From Oscillospiraceae bacterium (GTDB taxonomy: Bacteria > Bacillota > Clostridia > Oscillospirales > Ruminococcaceae), in NCBI GenBank assembly GCA_017468365.1, contig JAFUIS010000010.1, positions 84,537 through 148,536 on the forward strand: a stretch of 64,000 nucleotides of DNA, read 5' to 3'. Position numbers and translations under genes: made by a program. The notes beneath the pieces are model-generated. The model searched no databases and was not told the DNA's origin. It saw only the letters and a list, made by a program, of their open reading frames with translations. Positions 1 through 8,652 of the stretch are shown piece after piece; position 1 is the first letter of the stretch, and each line of letters opens with the position of its first letter.

Positions 1-76
1 AAGGCCGGACAGCAAAATTTCTGTAAACAGCACAACTAATTATAAAAGCGGAAAAGCCCATTGTCAAGCGGAAAAT

Positions 77-1477
77 TCAGATTCCCAGAAGCATGGTCGC
101 AAAACTGAAATAAATCACAAGCGAAAGAGCATCGACAACGGTGGTGATAAAAGGCGAAGCCATTACCGCAGGGTCGGCGCCAAGCTTTTTGGCGATAAGG
201 GGCATGAAAGCGCCGACTATTTTGGAGCAGAAAACAGTAAGGAAAAGGGTCAGCGCGATGACTGCGGAAACAATGGGAGTGACTTCCGGATTTCCGAGGA
301 GCATTCCGTCGAAAAGAAGAACTTTTATAAAGCTTACAACGCCGAGTGCCGCACCTGCAAGGATTCCAACCCGGGCTTCTTTCCAGATTACACTGAAGAT
401 GTCGCGGAATTCGATTTCCTGAAGAGAAAGTCCGCGGATGACAGTTACGGAAGCCTGGGAGCTGCAGTTACCGCCGGTACCCATAAGCATGGGGATAAAC
501 GCAGTAAGAACAACGCAGGAGGCAAGGGCACCTTCAAAGCTGCTGATTATCATTCCGGTAAAGGTGGAAGAAAGCATGAGTATCATCAGCCAGGGAATGC
601 GGGATTTCCAGATATCAAGGACCGCGGTACGAAGATAGGGACGGTCGCTCGGAGTGATTGCGGCCATCTTTTCGATATCCTCGGTAGCTTCTTCTTCGAT
701 GACGTCGATAGCGTCGTCGAAGGTGATGATTCCCACAAGGCGGTTTTCGGCATCGACCACCGGCATGGTGTCGAAGTCATATTTACTCATTCGCTGTACT
801 ACCGATTCCTTGTCGTCGGTGGTGCAGGCGGAAATTACGTTGGGTTCCATAATGTCGCCGATAAGGGCGGAGGTGTTTTTTTCAAGAACGAGGGTTCTGA
901 TGGTGACATAGCCGATGAGGTGACGGGCTTCGTCGGTGACGTAAGAAACGTTGATGGTCTCGGAATCGTCGCCTTTTTGGCGGATAACGTCGAAAGCACC
1001 GGCAACGGTGGTGTTTCTGCGAAGGCGGATAAACTCCGTAGTCATAAGGGAACCGGCGGAATCTTCCGGATACTGCAGAATTTTGTTTATTTCGCTTCGG
1101 GTTTCGGGGTCGGAATATTTGAGTATTCTTTTTACAACGTTTGCGGGCATTTCCTCAATGACGTCGATGGTATCATCAAGGAACATTTCATCAAGGATGG
1201 CTTCGAGTTCGGCGTTGGAAAAGCCTTTGATGAGCATCTCCTGGGAATCGCTTTCAAGCTCGACAAAAACGTCCGCCGCCTTTTCTTTTGCAAGAAGGCG
1301 GAACATTACGGGAAGGTGGTCTTCCGGCATATCGTCAAAAAGCCATGCAATATCCGCAGGGTTCATATCAAGAAAACGTTTTCGAAGGTCGTTGTATCGC
1401 TTTTCGTGACAAAGCTCCTCCAACTCGCCTCTAAGTTCGTCATATCTTTCTTCAAATCTTTCTTCAAAATCGGCCAT
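77..1477 (-). CDS. mgtE: MgtE-family magnesium transporter
   Basis: A 466-residue protein with the full MgtE layout. The N-terminal superhelical domain spans about residues 30-135, a CBS pair about 140-265, and a membrane domain of five helices starts near residue 290. The pore signature PMLMGTGGNCSSQAS lies in the membrane part. In this family the cytosolic N and CBS domains bind Mg2+ and close the channel when the ion is plentiful. The start is ATG, 14 bases after GGAGG. It is the first complete gene; the 76 bases beyond its stop (window positions 1-76) show no gene. No Mg2+ riboswitch is evident in the short upstream gap. Family assignment is secure. Confidence 0.96.
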   Translation of the reverse strand: MADFEERFEERYDELRGELEELCHEKRYNDLRKRFLDMNPADIAWLFDDMPEDHLPVMFRLLAKEKAADVFVELESDSQEMLIKGFSNAELEAILDEMFLDDTIDVIEEMPANVVKRILKYSDPETRSEINKILQYPEDSAGSLMTTEFIRLRRNTTVAGAFDVIRQKGDDSETINVSYVTDEARHLIGYVTIRTLVLEKNTSALIGDIMEPNVISACTTDDKESVVQRMSKYDFDTMPVVDAENRLVGIITFDDAIDVIEEEATEDIEKMAAITPSDRPYLRTAVLDIWKSRIPWLMILMLSSTFTGMIISSFEGALASCVVLTAFIPMLMGTGGNCSSQASVTVIRGLSLQEIEFRDIFSVIWKEARVGILAGAALGVVSFIKVLLFDGMLLGNPEVTPIVSAVIALTLFLTVFCSKIVGAFMPLIAKKLGADPAVMASPFITTVVDALSLVIYFSFATMLLGI

Positions 1478-1579
1478 GACGAATCCTCCTTTTCCGAAAA
1501 CTTACCTACCATAAATAATATTCCTAAAAAAACGCAAAGTCAATAAATTGCCCGCTATTTTTGATGAAAAGGTGATAAC

Positions 1580-1604
1580 AAAAAAGCACCGCTTTTGCGG
1601 TGCC
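1580..1604 (-). terminator. Rho-independent terminator of the CarD gene
   Basis: GGCACCGC and GCGGTGC arms enclose an AAAA loop and are followed on the minus strand by a run of T. It sits directly behind the CarD-like gene. Confidence 0.85.
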
Positions 1605-1610
1605 TGGGAT

Positions 1611-2108
1611 TTATCCTATGCGGTTTTTTATGAAATTTATAACTTCTTTCCGGTCAATGCCGAGTACCCAGGCGAATTCGCCGTAAAGAAGTTTTTCGGC
1701 TCTTTGCATTATTGCTTCATCGGTGCTGCGAAGCTTTTTACCCCTTTCCGCAAGCTCCTTTTTATGAAGATAAAGGCTTCGGATGAGAACGGCAATGTCT
1801 TTTCGGACCCCGCCTTCAAGAAGATTCCGGAAGGTTTCGATTCTTTCCTTGTCGTCTCTGATCCACTCCGCTTCGGAATTCGGAAGGGTGTCGATTATTT
1901 CAAGCACCTCCGCTTCGGAAAGAAGCTCCCTTGCGCGGGAAGCAAAAGCCGGGCTGTCAACGGGAACGGAAAGGCTGGAGCGAAGGTCAAAAACCGGCTG
2001 GAGAATATAATACTCCTTTTTGCCGCTTCCGTAATCGCGGGCGCAAATATCGTCAACGCGGCATACTCCGCTGGCACCGTAAACAAAAACATGACCTTTT
2101 TCCAACAT
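1611..2108 (-). CDS. CarD/CdnL-family transcription regulator
   Basis: About 165 residues. The N-terminal 55 or so residues (MLEKGHVFVYGASGVCRVDDI, then a beta-rich stretch with YYILQPVF) match the RNA-polymerase-interacting domain shared by CarD, CdnL and the Mfd coupling factor. The rest is helical and charged (REKxLL/AExx-rich), like the DNA-binding helical half of CdnL. CarD proteins stabilise open promoter complexes. I chose ATG 2108 because AAAGGAACG precedes it by 7 bases; an ATG six codons upstream has no ribosome site. It stands alone between mgtE and an XRE regulator on the same strand. The regulon cannot be inferred. Confidence 0.85.
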   Translation of the reverse strand: MLEKGHVFVYGASGVCRVDDICARDYGSGKKEYYILQPVFDLRSSLSVPVDSPAFASRARELLSEAEVLEIIDTLPNSEAEWIRDDKERIETFRNLLEGGVRKDIAVLIRSLYLHKKELAERGKKLRSTDEAIMQRAEKLLYGEFAWVLGIDRKEVINFIKNRIG

Positions 2109-2257
2109 CAAAATCGTTCCTTTCATTGCGGTTTTGTCAGAACTTGTGCGGCATAACGATGAAAAGCAAAACTTTTCACAATCAGATTATATCACATTTA
2201 GACAAAAATTGTCATAGCCTTTTTTCACAAAAGAAAGAAAAAATTTGATGGAAAACC

Positions 2258-2836
2258 TTATATTAAAGCCTCAAAAAGCCCGTCGCGGTTACAAAAGAAA
2301 AGAAACTTCCCTTTTCCCGAAAAACAAAAACGCACCTCGGGGTTTTGTTCAGGATAAAGCTTTTTTATCTGCACCCCGTCATAGGTGACATAAGCGGCGA
2401 AAGAGATGTAATGTTCCTTTGTCATGGGGTGCAGAAAACGGATAAAAAGGTCGCCCTCAGGGCGCTCGATTTCAAAAAGTTCCGCCTCGGCTTTTTCGGG
2501 AATAAGTGCGGGAAGATTTATTCCGCAGCAGGAAAAAGCGCCTTCGCCCATGGAAAAAACGACGTTTCCGCAAACGGGACAGACGTAAAACTTCATTTTT
2601 GCGATATTTCCGCCGCGGTTTTTGTTGACAATGTTTTCGCCGGAAAGAAGTTCCGCCACCGAAACCCCAAGGGCTTTTGAAAGCGGCTCAAGAAGAGTTA
2701 TATCCGGAAGTCCGCGCTCCGTTTCCCATTTTGAAACGGTTTTATCAGAAACGGAAATAATTTCGCCAAGCTGCTTTTGGGTAAGGTTTTTGTTTTCCCG
2801 AAGTTCCTTTATTGTTCGCCCTTTTATATACGGCAT
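2258..2836 (-). CDS. XRE-type HTH regulator fused to a superoxide-reductase-like domain
   Basis: 192 residues. Residues 6-65 are a Cro/C1-type helix-turn-helix (LTQKQLGEIISVSDKTVSKWE). From residue 81 the protein resembles desulfoferrodoxin. A desulforedoxin-like knuckle has C86, C89, C103 and C104. A superoxide-reductase-like beta domain carries the HPMxxxH motif (H136, H142) and a C-terminal C182-N. In enzymes the iron site uses four His and one Cys. Here the first His and the His after the Cys appear to be absent, so I infer a sensor and not an active reductase. The start is ATG after AAAGGAGC. Binding targets are unknown; the gene is monocistronic. Confidence 0.82.
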   Translation of the reverse strand: MPYIKGRTIKELRENKNLTQKQLGEIISVSDKTVSKWETERGLPDITLLEPLSKALGVSVAELLSGENIVNKNRGGNIAKMKFYVCPVCGNVVFSMGEGAFSCCGINLPALIPEKAEAELFEIERPEGDLFIRFLHPMTKEHYISFAAYVTYDGVQIKKLYPEQNPEVRFCFSGKGKFLFFCNRDGLFEALI

Positions 2837-2992
2837 AAAAATCAGCTCCTTTTCTGATTTTAAGGTTAACACGAAAAGATGAAAGCATCAACCTTCTTAA
2901 AGTAGAATCGGATTGTTTTTTGGAAAAACAAACCAAAATCCTCTTTTTTTGAAATATAAGGGTGCCAATGGGTATAATTTTATAAAAAACTA

Positions 2993-3021
2993 TTGCAAAA
3001 AAGGCAAAAATACTTTATTAT
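2993..3021 (+). promoter_or_regulatory. sigma-A-type promoter for efp
   Basis: TTGCAA (2993-2998), a 17-base spacer and TATTAT (3016-3021) lie 50 bases before the efp start. Confidence 0.7.
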
Positions 3022-3071
3022 TGATAGTGTAAAAAATGCGCTATTGCGCTTCATTTTAGGAGGTTTAACTT

Positions 3072-3629
3072 ATGGTTTCTGCAGGCGATTTCAGAAACGG
3101 TGTTACTTTTGACGATAACGGTGATGTATATCAGATCATCGAATTCCAGCACGTAAAACCCGGCAAAGGTGCTGCATTTGTACGTACCAAAATCAGAAAC
3201 GTTATTTCCGGCGCAGTAGTAGAGCGCACTTTCAACCCTACCGATAAATTCCCCACCGCATTTATCGAGAGAAAAGAAATGTCCTACAGCTACACCGACG
3301 GCGATCTTTATTACTTCATGGATCCCGAAACTTTTGAACTTATCCCGATCGAAGAAAACCTTCTCGGCGATTCCTTCAAATTCTGCAAAGAAGAAGACGT
3401 TTGCCGTATCCTTTCTTACAAAGGAAAAGTATTCGGCCTTGAAGCTCCCAACTTCGTAACCCTCGAAGTTACCGAAACCGAGCCCGGCGTAAAAGGCGAT
3501 ACCGCAACCAACGTTACCAAACCCGCAGTTGTTGAAACCGGCGCAAACGTAAAAGTTCCGCTCTTCATCAACGAAGGCGACAAGATCCAGATCGACACCA
3601 GAACCGGTGAATATATCGGTAGAGCATAA
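3072..3629 (+). CDS. efp: Translation elongation factor P
   Basis: 185 residues, the standard EF-P length. It has the N-terminal KOW-like domain (residues 1-65, with the loop [16 protein letters not shown] carrying the usually modified lysine near position 32) and two OB domains ([38 protein letters not shown]). EF-P relieves ribosome stalling at polyproline stretches. The start is ATG after AGGAGG. It is followed after 43 bases by a zinc-ribbon protein, probably in the same transcript. No modification enzyme for the lysine is encoded in the window. Confidence 0.98.
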   Translation: MVSAGDFRNGVTFDDNGDVYQIIEFQHVKPGKGAAFVRTKIRNVISGAVVERTFNPTDKFPTAFIERKEMSYSYTDGDLYYFMDPETFELIPIEENLLGDSFKFCKEEDVCRILSYKGKVFGLEAPNFVTLEVTETEPGVKGDTATNVTKPAVVETGANVKVPLFINEGDKIQIDTRTGEYIGRA

Positions 3630-3672
3630 TTTAAAAACCATCGACCAGCCTAAACGGCAAAGGAGAAAAATC

Positions 3673-4098
3673 ATGACTATTGCTGAAAAAGTTGCACACC
3701 TCAAAGGCCTTATGGAAGGTCTCAACTGCGATGACAAAGTTCTCAACGCTATCGTTGACATCCTTGAAGACCTCGCATATGATGTAGAAGACGTTCAGGA
3801 CGCTCTTGCAGAAGTCGGCGAACAGGTCGAACTCATCGACGAAGATCTCGAATCTCTCGAAAACGATTACTATGAATTCGACGACGAAGATTGCGACTGC
3901 GATTGCTGCTGCGACGATGACGATTGCGACTGCGACTGCTGCTGCGATGACGACGATCTCTATGAAGTAGAGTGCCCCGCTTGCGGCGAAGTTATCTGCA
4001 TTGACGGCTGCATCGTTGACGAAGGCGAAATGGATTGCCCCAACTGCGGCGAACATCTCGAATTCGACATGGACGAAGAAGAGGAAGACGAAGAATAA
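3673..4098 (+). CDS. CD1247-type N-terminal domain protein with acidic Cys-rich linker and zinc ribbon
   Basis: 141 residues with a conserved helical N-terminus (MTIAEKVAHLKGLMEGL) of the family often called CD1247 N-terminal. Next comes a very acidic Asp/Cys tract (two near-identical copies of a CDCDCCCDDDD-like string at about residues 75-97), then a ribbon with CPACG and CPNCG pairs (about residues 103-130), and a Glu/Asp tail. The ribbon very likely binds zinc; the Asp/Cys tract might bind metal. ATG 3673 follows AAAGGAG; an upstream extension into the efp end is not needed. The function is unknown. Proteins like this are widespread in Clostridia and often sit beside efp. Confidence 0.8.
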   Translation: MTIAEKVAHLKGLMEGLNCDDKVLNAIVDILEDLAYDVEDVQDALAEVGEQVELIDEDLESLENDYYEFDDEDCDCDCCCDDDDCDCDCCCDDDDLYEVECPACGEVICIDGCIVDEGEMDCPNCGEHLEFDMDEEEEDEE

Positions 4099-4154
4099 TC
4101 TTCCCCGCCAAAAAAAGTTAATGGGCGCATTGCGCTTGTTATAAAAACCAAATA

Positions 4155-4298
4155 GTTTCGGGGCAGGGTGAGATTCCCTACCGGCGGTGAAGCGGTTTTA
4201 TCCGATAAGTCCGAGAGCCTTTTTGGCAGAGCGGGTCAGAATCCCGTACCGACGGTGTGTGCATAATTTTTGCATGAGTCCGGATGGCGAAACTGCGT
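4155..4298 (+). promoter_or_regulatory. FMN riboswitch (RFN element)
   Basis: All the conserved blocks are present: GGGGCAGGGTGAGATTCCC at the 5' side, CCGGCGGTGAAG, the AAGTCCGAGAG box, CCCGTACCGACGGT, and AGTCCGGATGG at the 3' side. It lies directly upstream of a terminator hairpin and ribU, so FMN would be expected to switch off riboflavin import. Recognition is by primary sequence and is unambiguous. Confidence 0.97.
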
Positions 4299-4307
4299 AA
4301 AGAAATC

Positions 4308-4345
4308 AAACCCCGTGCATGAATTTGTACGGGGTTTTTCTTTTT
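4308..4345 (+). terminator. Terminator in the FMN riboswitch expression platform
   Basis: AACCCCGT and ACGGGGTT arms around a short loop, followed by a T-rich stretch. It lies between the aptamer and ribU, which fits transcription termination when FMN is bound. Confidence 0.85.
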
Positions 4346-4405
4346 GCGATTTTGCCTTCTTTTAAGAAACTGTTCACACTATTTTCAAAAAGAAGGGGTA
4401 TCATT

Positions 4406-4969
4406 ATGAACACAAAAAAACTTACAACTCTCGGCGTACTTGCGGCTTGCTCCATCGTTCTTGTCGCATTCATCCACTTCCCGATTTTCCCGGCGGTATC
4501 TTTCCTTGAATATGACCCGGCGGATATTCCGATACTCATCGGAACCTTCCTTTTCGGACCCATCTGGGGTGCGGTACTTACCGTTATTGTTTCTGTTATT
4601 CAGGGAATGACCGTTTCTGCTCAAAGCGGTGTTTACGGAATCGTGATGCATATCATTGCAACCTGCGCTTTCACCATTGTTGCGGGCACTATCTATAAAC
4701 GCAAAAAGACCAAAAAAGGCGCTCTTATCGCAATCGTTTGCGGTGTTGCCGCAATGGTAATCGTTATGTATCCCGCAAACCTTCTTCTCACCCCCATTTA
4801 TCTCAACGCAATGGCGGGCATGGAAATGGAAGCGGCAAGCGGAATGGTAAAAAGCCTTATGCCGTTCATTCTTCTCTTTAACCTCACCAAAGCCGGAATC
4901 AACGGCGCGGTAACTTATCTTATCTATAAACGCATCCATAAGCTTTTCAACAAGCTCAACCTTACTTAA
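4406..4969 (+). CDS. ribU: ECF riboflavin transporter, substrate-binding S component
   Basis: 187 residues, six predicted membrane helices, matching the RibU family (KLTTLGVLAACSIVLVAFIHF, then EYDPADIPILIGTFLFGPIWG). RibU binds riboflavin and works with a shared EcfA-EcfA'-EcfT energising module that is not in this window. The upstream FMN riboswitch supports the substrate. ATG 4406 follows AGAAGGGG. The P-type ATPase gene starts 14 bases after the stop and may be co-transcribed, but a functional link is not obvious. Confidence 0.95.
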   Translation: MNTKKLTTLGVLAACSIVLVAFIHFPIFPAVSFLEYDPADIPILIGTFLFGPIWGAVLTVIVSVIQGMTVSAQSGVYGIVMHIIATCAFTIVAGTIYKRKKTKKGALIAIVCGVAAMVIVMYPANLLLTPIYLNAMAGMEMEAASGMVKSLMPFILLFNLTKAGINGAVTYLIYKRIHKLFNKLNLT

Positions 4970-4983
4970 AAGGCAGTGATATT

Positions 4984-7302
4984 TTGAAAATCGACCCAAG
5001 CTGGCCTTCTCTTTCATCGGAAGAAGCAAAGCGCCTTGCCGAAGAAGGCAAGGCAAACGTTTCGCCCTCTTCCGCATCAAAAAGCGTAAAACAGATCTGG
5101 CTTTCAAATCTTTTTACCTTTTATAATATGCTCAATCTGGTGCTCGCGGCTCTTGTTATAACCACGGGCAGTTACCGCAATATGCTGTTTTTGGGCATTG
5201 TTATATCGAACTTCCTCATCGGTACCATTCAGGAACTGCGGGCAAAAAAGACTGTTGACAGTCTTTCGGTGCTCACCGCACCCACCGCAAGAGTCATCCG
5301 CGACGGAACCGAGGTGGTCCTTCCCTGCAAAGAGCTGGTTTTGGGAGATGTGGTGCTCATAGGCGCCGGCGATCAGATAACCGCCGACGCAACGGTGCTC
5401 AGCGGCGAAGCAAGACTCAACGAAAGCCTTATCACCGGTGAGTCCGACGCAGTTTTGAAGTCTTCCGGAGATAAGCTTTTCTCCGGAAGCTTTGTTATAA
5501 GCGGAGAATGTGCGGTTTTGCTTACGGCGGTCGGAGCAGAAAGCTATGCCGAGCGCCTTACTGCCGAGGCAAAAAAACTTAAAACCGCAAAGTCCGTGCT
5601 CAAAACCGCCATGATGAACATCATCAAGGGCGTTACGGTTTTTATCGTTCCCATGGGCGTGCTCACGTTTATCAACCACTATGTTGACAGGGGTTTTCCC
5701 TACGTGGATTCGATGATCCCGACGGTTGCCGCCATGGTCGGAATGATACCCGATGGGCTTTATCTTCTCACAAGCATGAGTTTTGCGGTGGGCGTTGTGC
5801 GCCTTGCTCAAAAGCGCACCCTTACCCAGCAGCTTTATTCCCTCGAATCCCTCGCAAGAGCGGACGTTCTTTGCCTTGACAAAACCGGCACCATTACCAG
5901 CGGCCGCATGAAAATAAAGGGTACCGTCAGCTTTGAACGCGACGATATCGGCGCCGTTGCCGCCGAAATTTATTCCGCCGTTCCGGCGGATAACGCCACA
6001 GCAAAAGCCATTGTCGAAGCCTTTGGAGAAAGAGATCCTTTCGAAAATCCGGCGCTTAATTTTCTTCCGTTTTCTTCCGCACTCAAATACGTTGCGGCAG
6101 ATTTCGGCGGAGAAAACTGTTTTATGCTCGGTGCACCGGAGTTCGTTATGGACGAAAGCTTCGGTGAAGTTCGCAAAAAAGCCGCGGAATATTCCGCGGA
6201 CGGAACCCGCGTTCTTGCGCTTTGCCGCGCAAAATTTGACGGAAAATTATACAAAGCGGAAAAACCGCTTGGTTTTATACTTATTGAAGACGAAATCCGT
6301 CCGAACGTTGCAGAAACTTTTGAATATTTCCGCAAAAACGACGTTTCGATAAAAGTCATAAGCGGCGATAACCCCGCTGCGGTTTCGGCCATTGCAAAGA
6401 AAGCCGGAGTCATAGGCGCGGAAAAATTTATTGACGCTTCGGTGCTTTCGGACGAAGAACTTTCTGCCGCTGCGGAAGAAAACGTCGTTTTCGGAAGGGT
6501 AAGCCCCGAACAGAAACGCGTCATCATCAAGGCGCTTCAAAACTCTGGACACACCGTTGCCATGACCGGCGACGGAGTCAACGACGTCCTTGCGTTAAAA
6601 GACGCGGACTGTTCCGTTGCAATGGCAAGCGGATCCCAGGCGGCAAGTCACGCTGCGCAGCTTGTGCTTCTGGATTCGGACTTTTCCGCCATGCCGGAAG
6701 TGGTGCTCGAAGGCCGCAGAGTAATAAACAATATCCAAAGGGCGGCTTCGCTTTTTCTTATGAAAACGATGTACACCTTTGCCCTTACGGCAACTCTTAT
6801 CTTTGCGCCATTTGCCTATCCCTTTGCGCCCATTCAGCTTACCCTTATCGGCGCGGTGGCGTCTGGAATTCCGGGCATATTCCTTGCCCTTGAACCGAAC
6901 TTCAAAAGGGTGCCGAAGCACTTTTTGAGCACCGTGCTCAAAAGAGCGCTCATCGGTGCGGCAACTATCTTTTGCGGAATAATGGCGGTGCTCGTTTTCG
7001 GAAATGTTCTTGGACTTTCACCTGACGAATGTTCTACCATATGCACTGTCTATACCGGAACGGCAAGCCTTATGACACTGCTTTGTTCCTGTTTGCCGCT
7101 CAATAAGTTCAAGGCGGCAATAGTCCTCGCAAGCACGGTTATCTTTTTTGGCGGCGTTTCGCTTTTCAGCGGACTTTTCATGCTCGTTCCGCTCACCTCT
7201 GCGGGAAGAACGCTTTTGCTTTGTCTTGCGCCGCTTACGTTAATCCAACTTTTGATAAGGAGCGATCAGTTACGGAAAGAAAAGATCACAGGGGAAAAAT
7301 AA
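4984..7302 (+). CDS. P-type cation-transporting ATPase (CtpE-like, probably Ca2+ or related)
   Basis: 772 residues with all P-type signatures: actuator motif TGESD near residue 155, phosphorylation motif DKTGTITSG near 299, and hinge TGDGVNDVLALKDADC near 530. It has no heavy-metal-binding domain and no CPC motif. Membrane helix 4 reads MIPDGLYLLTS; CtpE-like Ca2+ ATPases usually have PEGL there, so the Glu that helps bind the ion is Asp here. The start is TTG, 15 bases after AAAAGG and just behind ribU. The acetyltransferase gene overlaps its 3' end. Ion specificity is inferred from family resemblance only. Confidence 0.85.
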   Translation: MKIDPSWPSLSSEEAKRLAEEGKANVSPSSASKSVKQIWLSNLFTFYNMLNLVLAALVITTGSYRNMLFLGIVISNFLIGTIQELRAKKTVDSLSVLTAPTARVIRDGTEVVLPCKELVLGDVVLIGAGDQITADATVLSGEARLNESLITGESDAVLKSSGDKLFSGSFVISGECAVLLTAVGAESYAERLTAEAKKLKTAKSVLKTAMMNIIKGVTVFIVPMGVLTFINHYVDRGFPYVDSMIPTVAAMVGMIPDGLYLLTSMSFAVGVVRLAQKRTLTQQLYSLESLARADVLCLDKTGTITSGRMKIKGTVSFERDDIGAVAAEIYSAVPADNATAKAIVEAFGERDPFENPALNFLPFSSALKYVAADFGGENCFMLGAPEFVMDESFGEVRKKAAEYSADGTRVLALCRAKFDGKLYKAEKPLGFILIEDEIRPNVAETFEYFRKNDVSIKVISGDNPAAVSAIAKKAGVIGAEKFIDASVLSDEELSAAAEENVVFGRVSPEQKRVIIKALQNSGHTVAMTGDGVNDVLALKDADCSVAMASGSQAASHAAQLVLLDSDFSAMPEVVLEGRRVINNIQRAASLFLMKTMYTFALTATLIFAPFAYPFAPIQLTLIGAVASGIPGIFLALEPNFKRVPKHFLSTVLKRALIGAATIFCGIMAVLVFGNVLGLSPDECSTICTVYTGTASLMTLLCSCLPLNKFKAAIVLASTVIFFGGVSLFSGLFMLVPLTSAGRTLLLCLAPLTLIQLLIRSDQLRKEKITGEK

Positions 7303-7841
7303 GATTTGCAAAAGCCGAAGACGTTTCGGCAATGCTTGAAATTTACAGACCCTATGTTGAAAATACCCCTATAACCTTTGAATATGACGTTCCTTCGGAA
7401 AAGGAATTTTCCGAAAGGGTCGCGGATATCCAAAAGAAATATCCCTGGATAGTTTATGAAGAAGAGGGAGAGGTTCTCGGCTATGCCTACGGCGGCCCTG
7501 AACATACGAGAGCTGCTTATCAATGGACCGTTGAAACTTCGGTATATGTTTCCGAAAAAGCAAAAGGAAAAGGAATCGGCACTATTCTTTATGACAAGGT
7601 CCTCGATATCCTCAAAAAACAAAATTTCTGCATCTGCTACGTCCTTATTATCGGAAGCAACGGGGTTTCGCTTAAAATGCACGAAAAATACGGTTTTAAA
7701 ACCGTCGGTATAAGAAGAAACAGCGGATATAAGCTTGGAGCATGGCACGACGTTGTGGTAATGGAAAAACAGCTGAACGAATTTTCCGTTCCGCCAAAGC
7801 CGATAATCCCGATAGGAGAACTTGATTACGAATTGGAATAA
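7272..7841 (+). CDS. GNAT acetyltransferase of the phosphinothricin-acetyltransferase type, apparent ACG start
   Basis: The protein matches the Pat/YwnH group of GNAT enzymes: IRFAKAEDVSAMLEIYRPYV near the N-terminus, TPITFEY, the acetyl-CoA loop KAKGKGIGTILYDKV, and HEKYGFKTVG. These enzymes N-acetylate small amines or amino-acid analogues. A roughly 20-residue extension (PPKPIIPIGELDYELE) follows the fold. No ATG or GTG exists where the family starts. The only in-frame canonical codon is TTG 7221, deep in the ATPase gene. AAGGAG at 7257-7262 is placed nine bases before ACG 7272, which I take as the likely start. This is one of three such cases in the window. Confidence 0.72.
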   Translation, partial: TERKDHRGKIRFAKAEDVSAMLEIYRPYVENTPITFEYDVPSEKEFSERVADIQKKYPWIVYEEEGEVLGYAYGGPEHTRAAYQWTVETSVYVSEKAKGKGIGTILYDKVLDILKKQNFCICYVLIIGSNGVSLKMHEKYGFKTVGIRRNSGYKLGAWHDVVVMEKQLNEFSVPPKPIIPIGELDYELE

Positions 7842-7845
7842 AAAA

Positions 7846-7868
7846 ACCCGCCAAACGGCGGGTTTTTC
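7846..7868 (+). terminator. Bidirectional-looking terminator
   Basis: AACCCGCC and GGCGGGTT arms with an AAAC loop and a T tract, right after the acetyltransferase stop. Confidence 0.88.
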
Positions 7869-7959
7869 TGTTATAATATTGTTCTTAAGAAAATGTTAAT
7901 AATTTCCCCACTTTTTTCTTAATGCATTTGCTGTTATGATAATATCGGGAGGCGAGAAA

Positions 7960-8652
7960 ATGTACAATCTTTTGATTTGCGACGACGACAGGGATATCAG
8001 AAATGCCCTTAAAATATATCTTTCCGGCGAAGGCTACCATATCTTTGAGGCGGAAAACGGAAAAGAAGCCCTTGATATAATGGCGGAAAATGAAATCCAC
8101 CTTGTGCTTATGGATATAATGATGCCGAAAATGGACGGAGTTTCTGCAACGGCAAAGCTTCGCGAAAGCAGCAACGCCCCGGTAATTTTTCTTACCGCAA
8201 AAAGTGAGGACAGCGACAAAATTCTTGGTCTTACCGCCGGTGCTGACGATTACATAACAAAACCGTTTAATCCTCTTGAAGTTATTGCAAGGGTAAAAGC
8301 CCAGCTTCGCCGCTATGCATATCTTGGCGGAATGGAAAAGAAAGAGGATACCCTTTCCGTCGGCGGAATCGAACTTGACGACAGCGGAAAAAGCGTCACC
8401 CTTAACGGTGAACCGGTTTCGCTCACTCCCACGGAATACGATATCTTAAAACTTTTTATTGAAAACCCGGGAAAAGTATTTTCATCAAAGGATATTTACC
8501 GCACTGTATGGAGCAGCGATCCTTTGGGTGCCGAAGGCACCATTGCGGTGCATATCCGCCACCTTCGTGAAAAACTTGAGATAGACCCCGCAAACCCACG
8601 GTATCTCAAGGTTGTCTGGGGAAAAGGTTATAAACTGGAGGGTAAAAAATGA
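7960..8652 (+). CDS. OmpR/PhoB-family response regulator
   Basis: 230 residues. The receiver domain has the acidic pair DDD near residues 8-10, the phospho-acceptor Asp in VLMDIMMPKMDG (about 54), Thr in FLTAKSE and Lys in DYITKPFNP. A winged-helix DNA-binding domain (EYDILKLFIENPGKVFSSKDIY, GTIAVHIRHLREKLE, VWGKGYKLE) completes it. ATG 7960 follows GGGAGGCG. Its stop overlaps the histidine kinase start by four bases, so the two form one operon and one signalling pair. The signal is unknown. Confidence 0.95.
   Translation: MYNLLICDDDRDIRNALKIYLSGEGYHIFEAENGKEALDIMAENEIHLVLMDIMMPKMDGVSATAKLRESSNAPVIFLTAKSEDSDKILGLTAGADDYITKPFNPLEVIARVKAQLRRYAYLGGMEKKEDTLSVGGIELDDSGKSVTLNGEPVSLTPTEYDILKLFIENPGKVFSSKDIYRTVWSSDPLGAEGTIAVHIRHLREKLEIDPANPRYLKVVWGKGYKLEGKK

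Noticed and set aside
1-20. The first bases (AAGGCCGGACAGCAAAA) look like the 5' arm plus ACAGCAA of the RNA array units.
   Set aside because: No complementary 3' arm (GGCCTT followed by G) occurs in the next 150 bases, and the region is the 3' flank of mgtE on the other strand. It is most likely chance, though a genome search with the array model would settle it.
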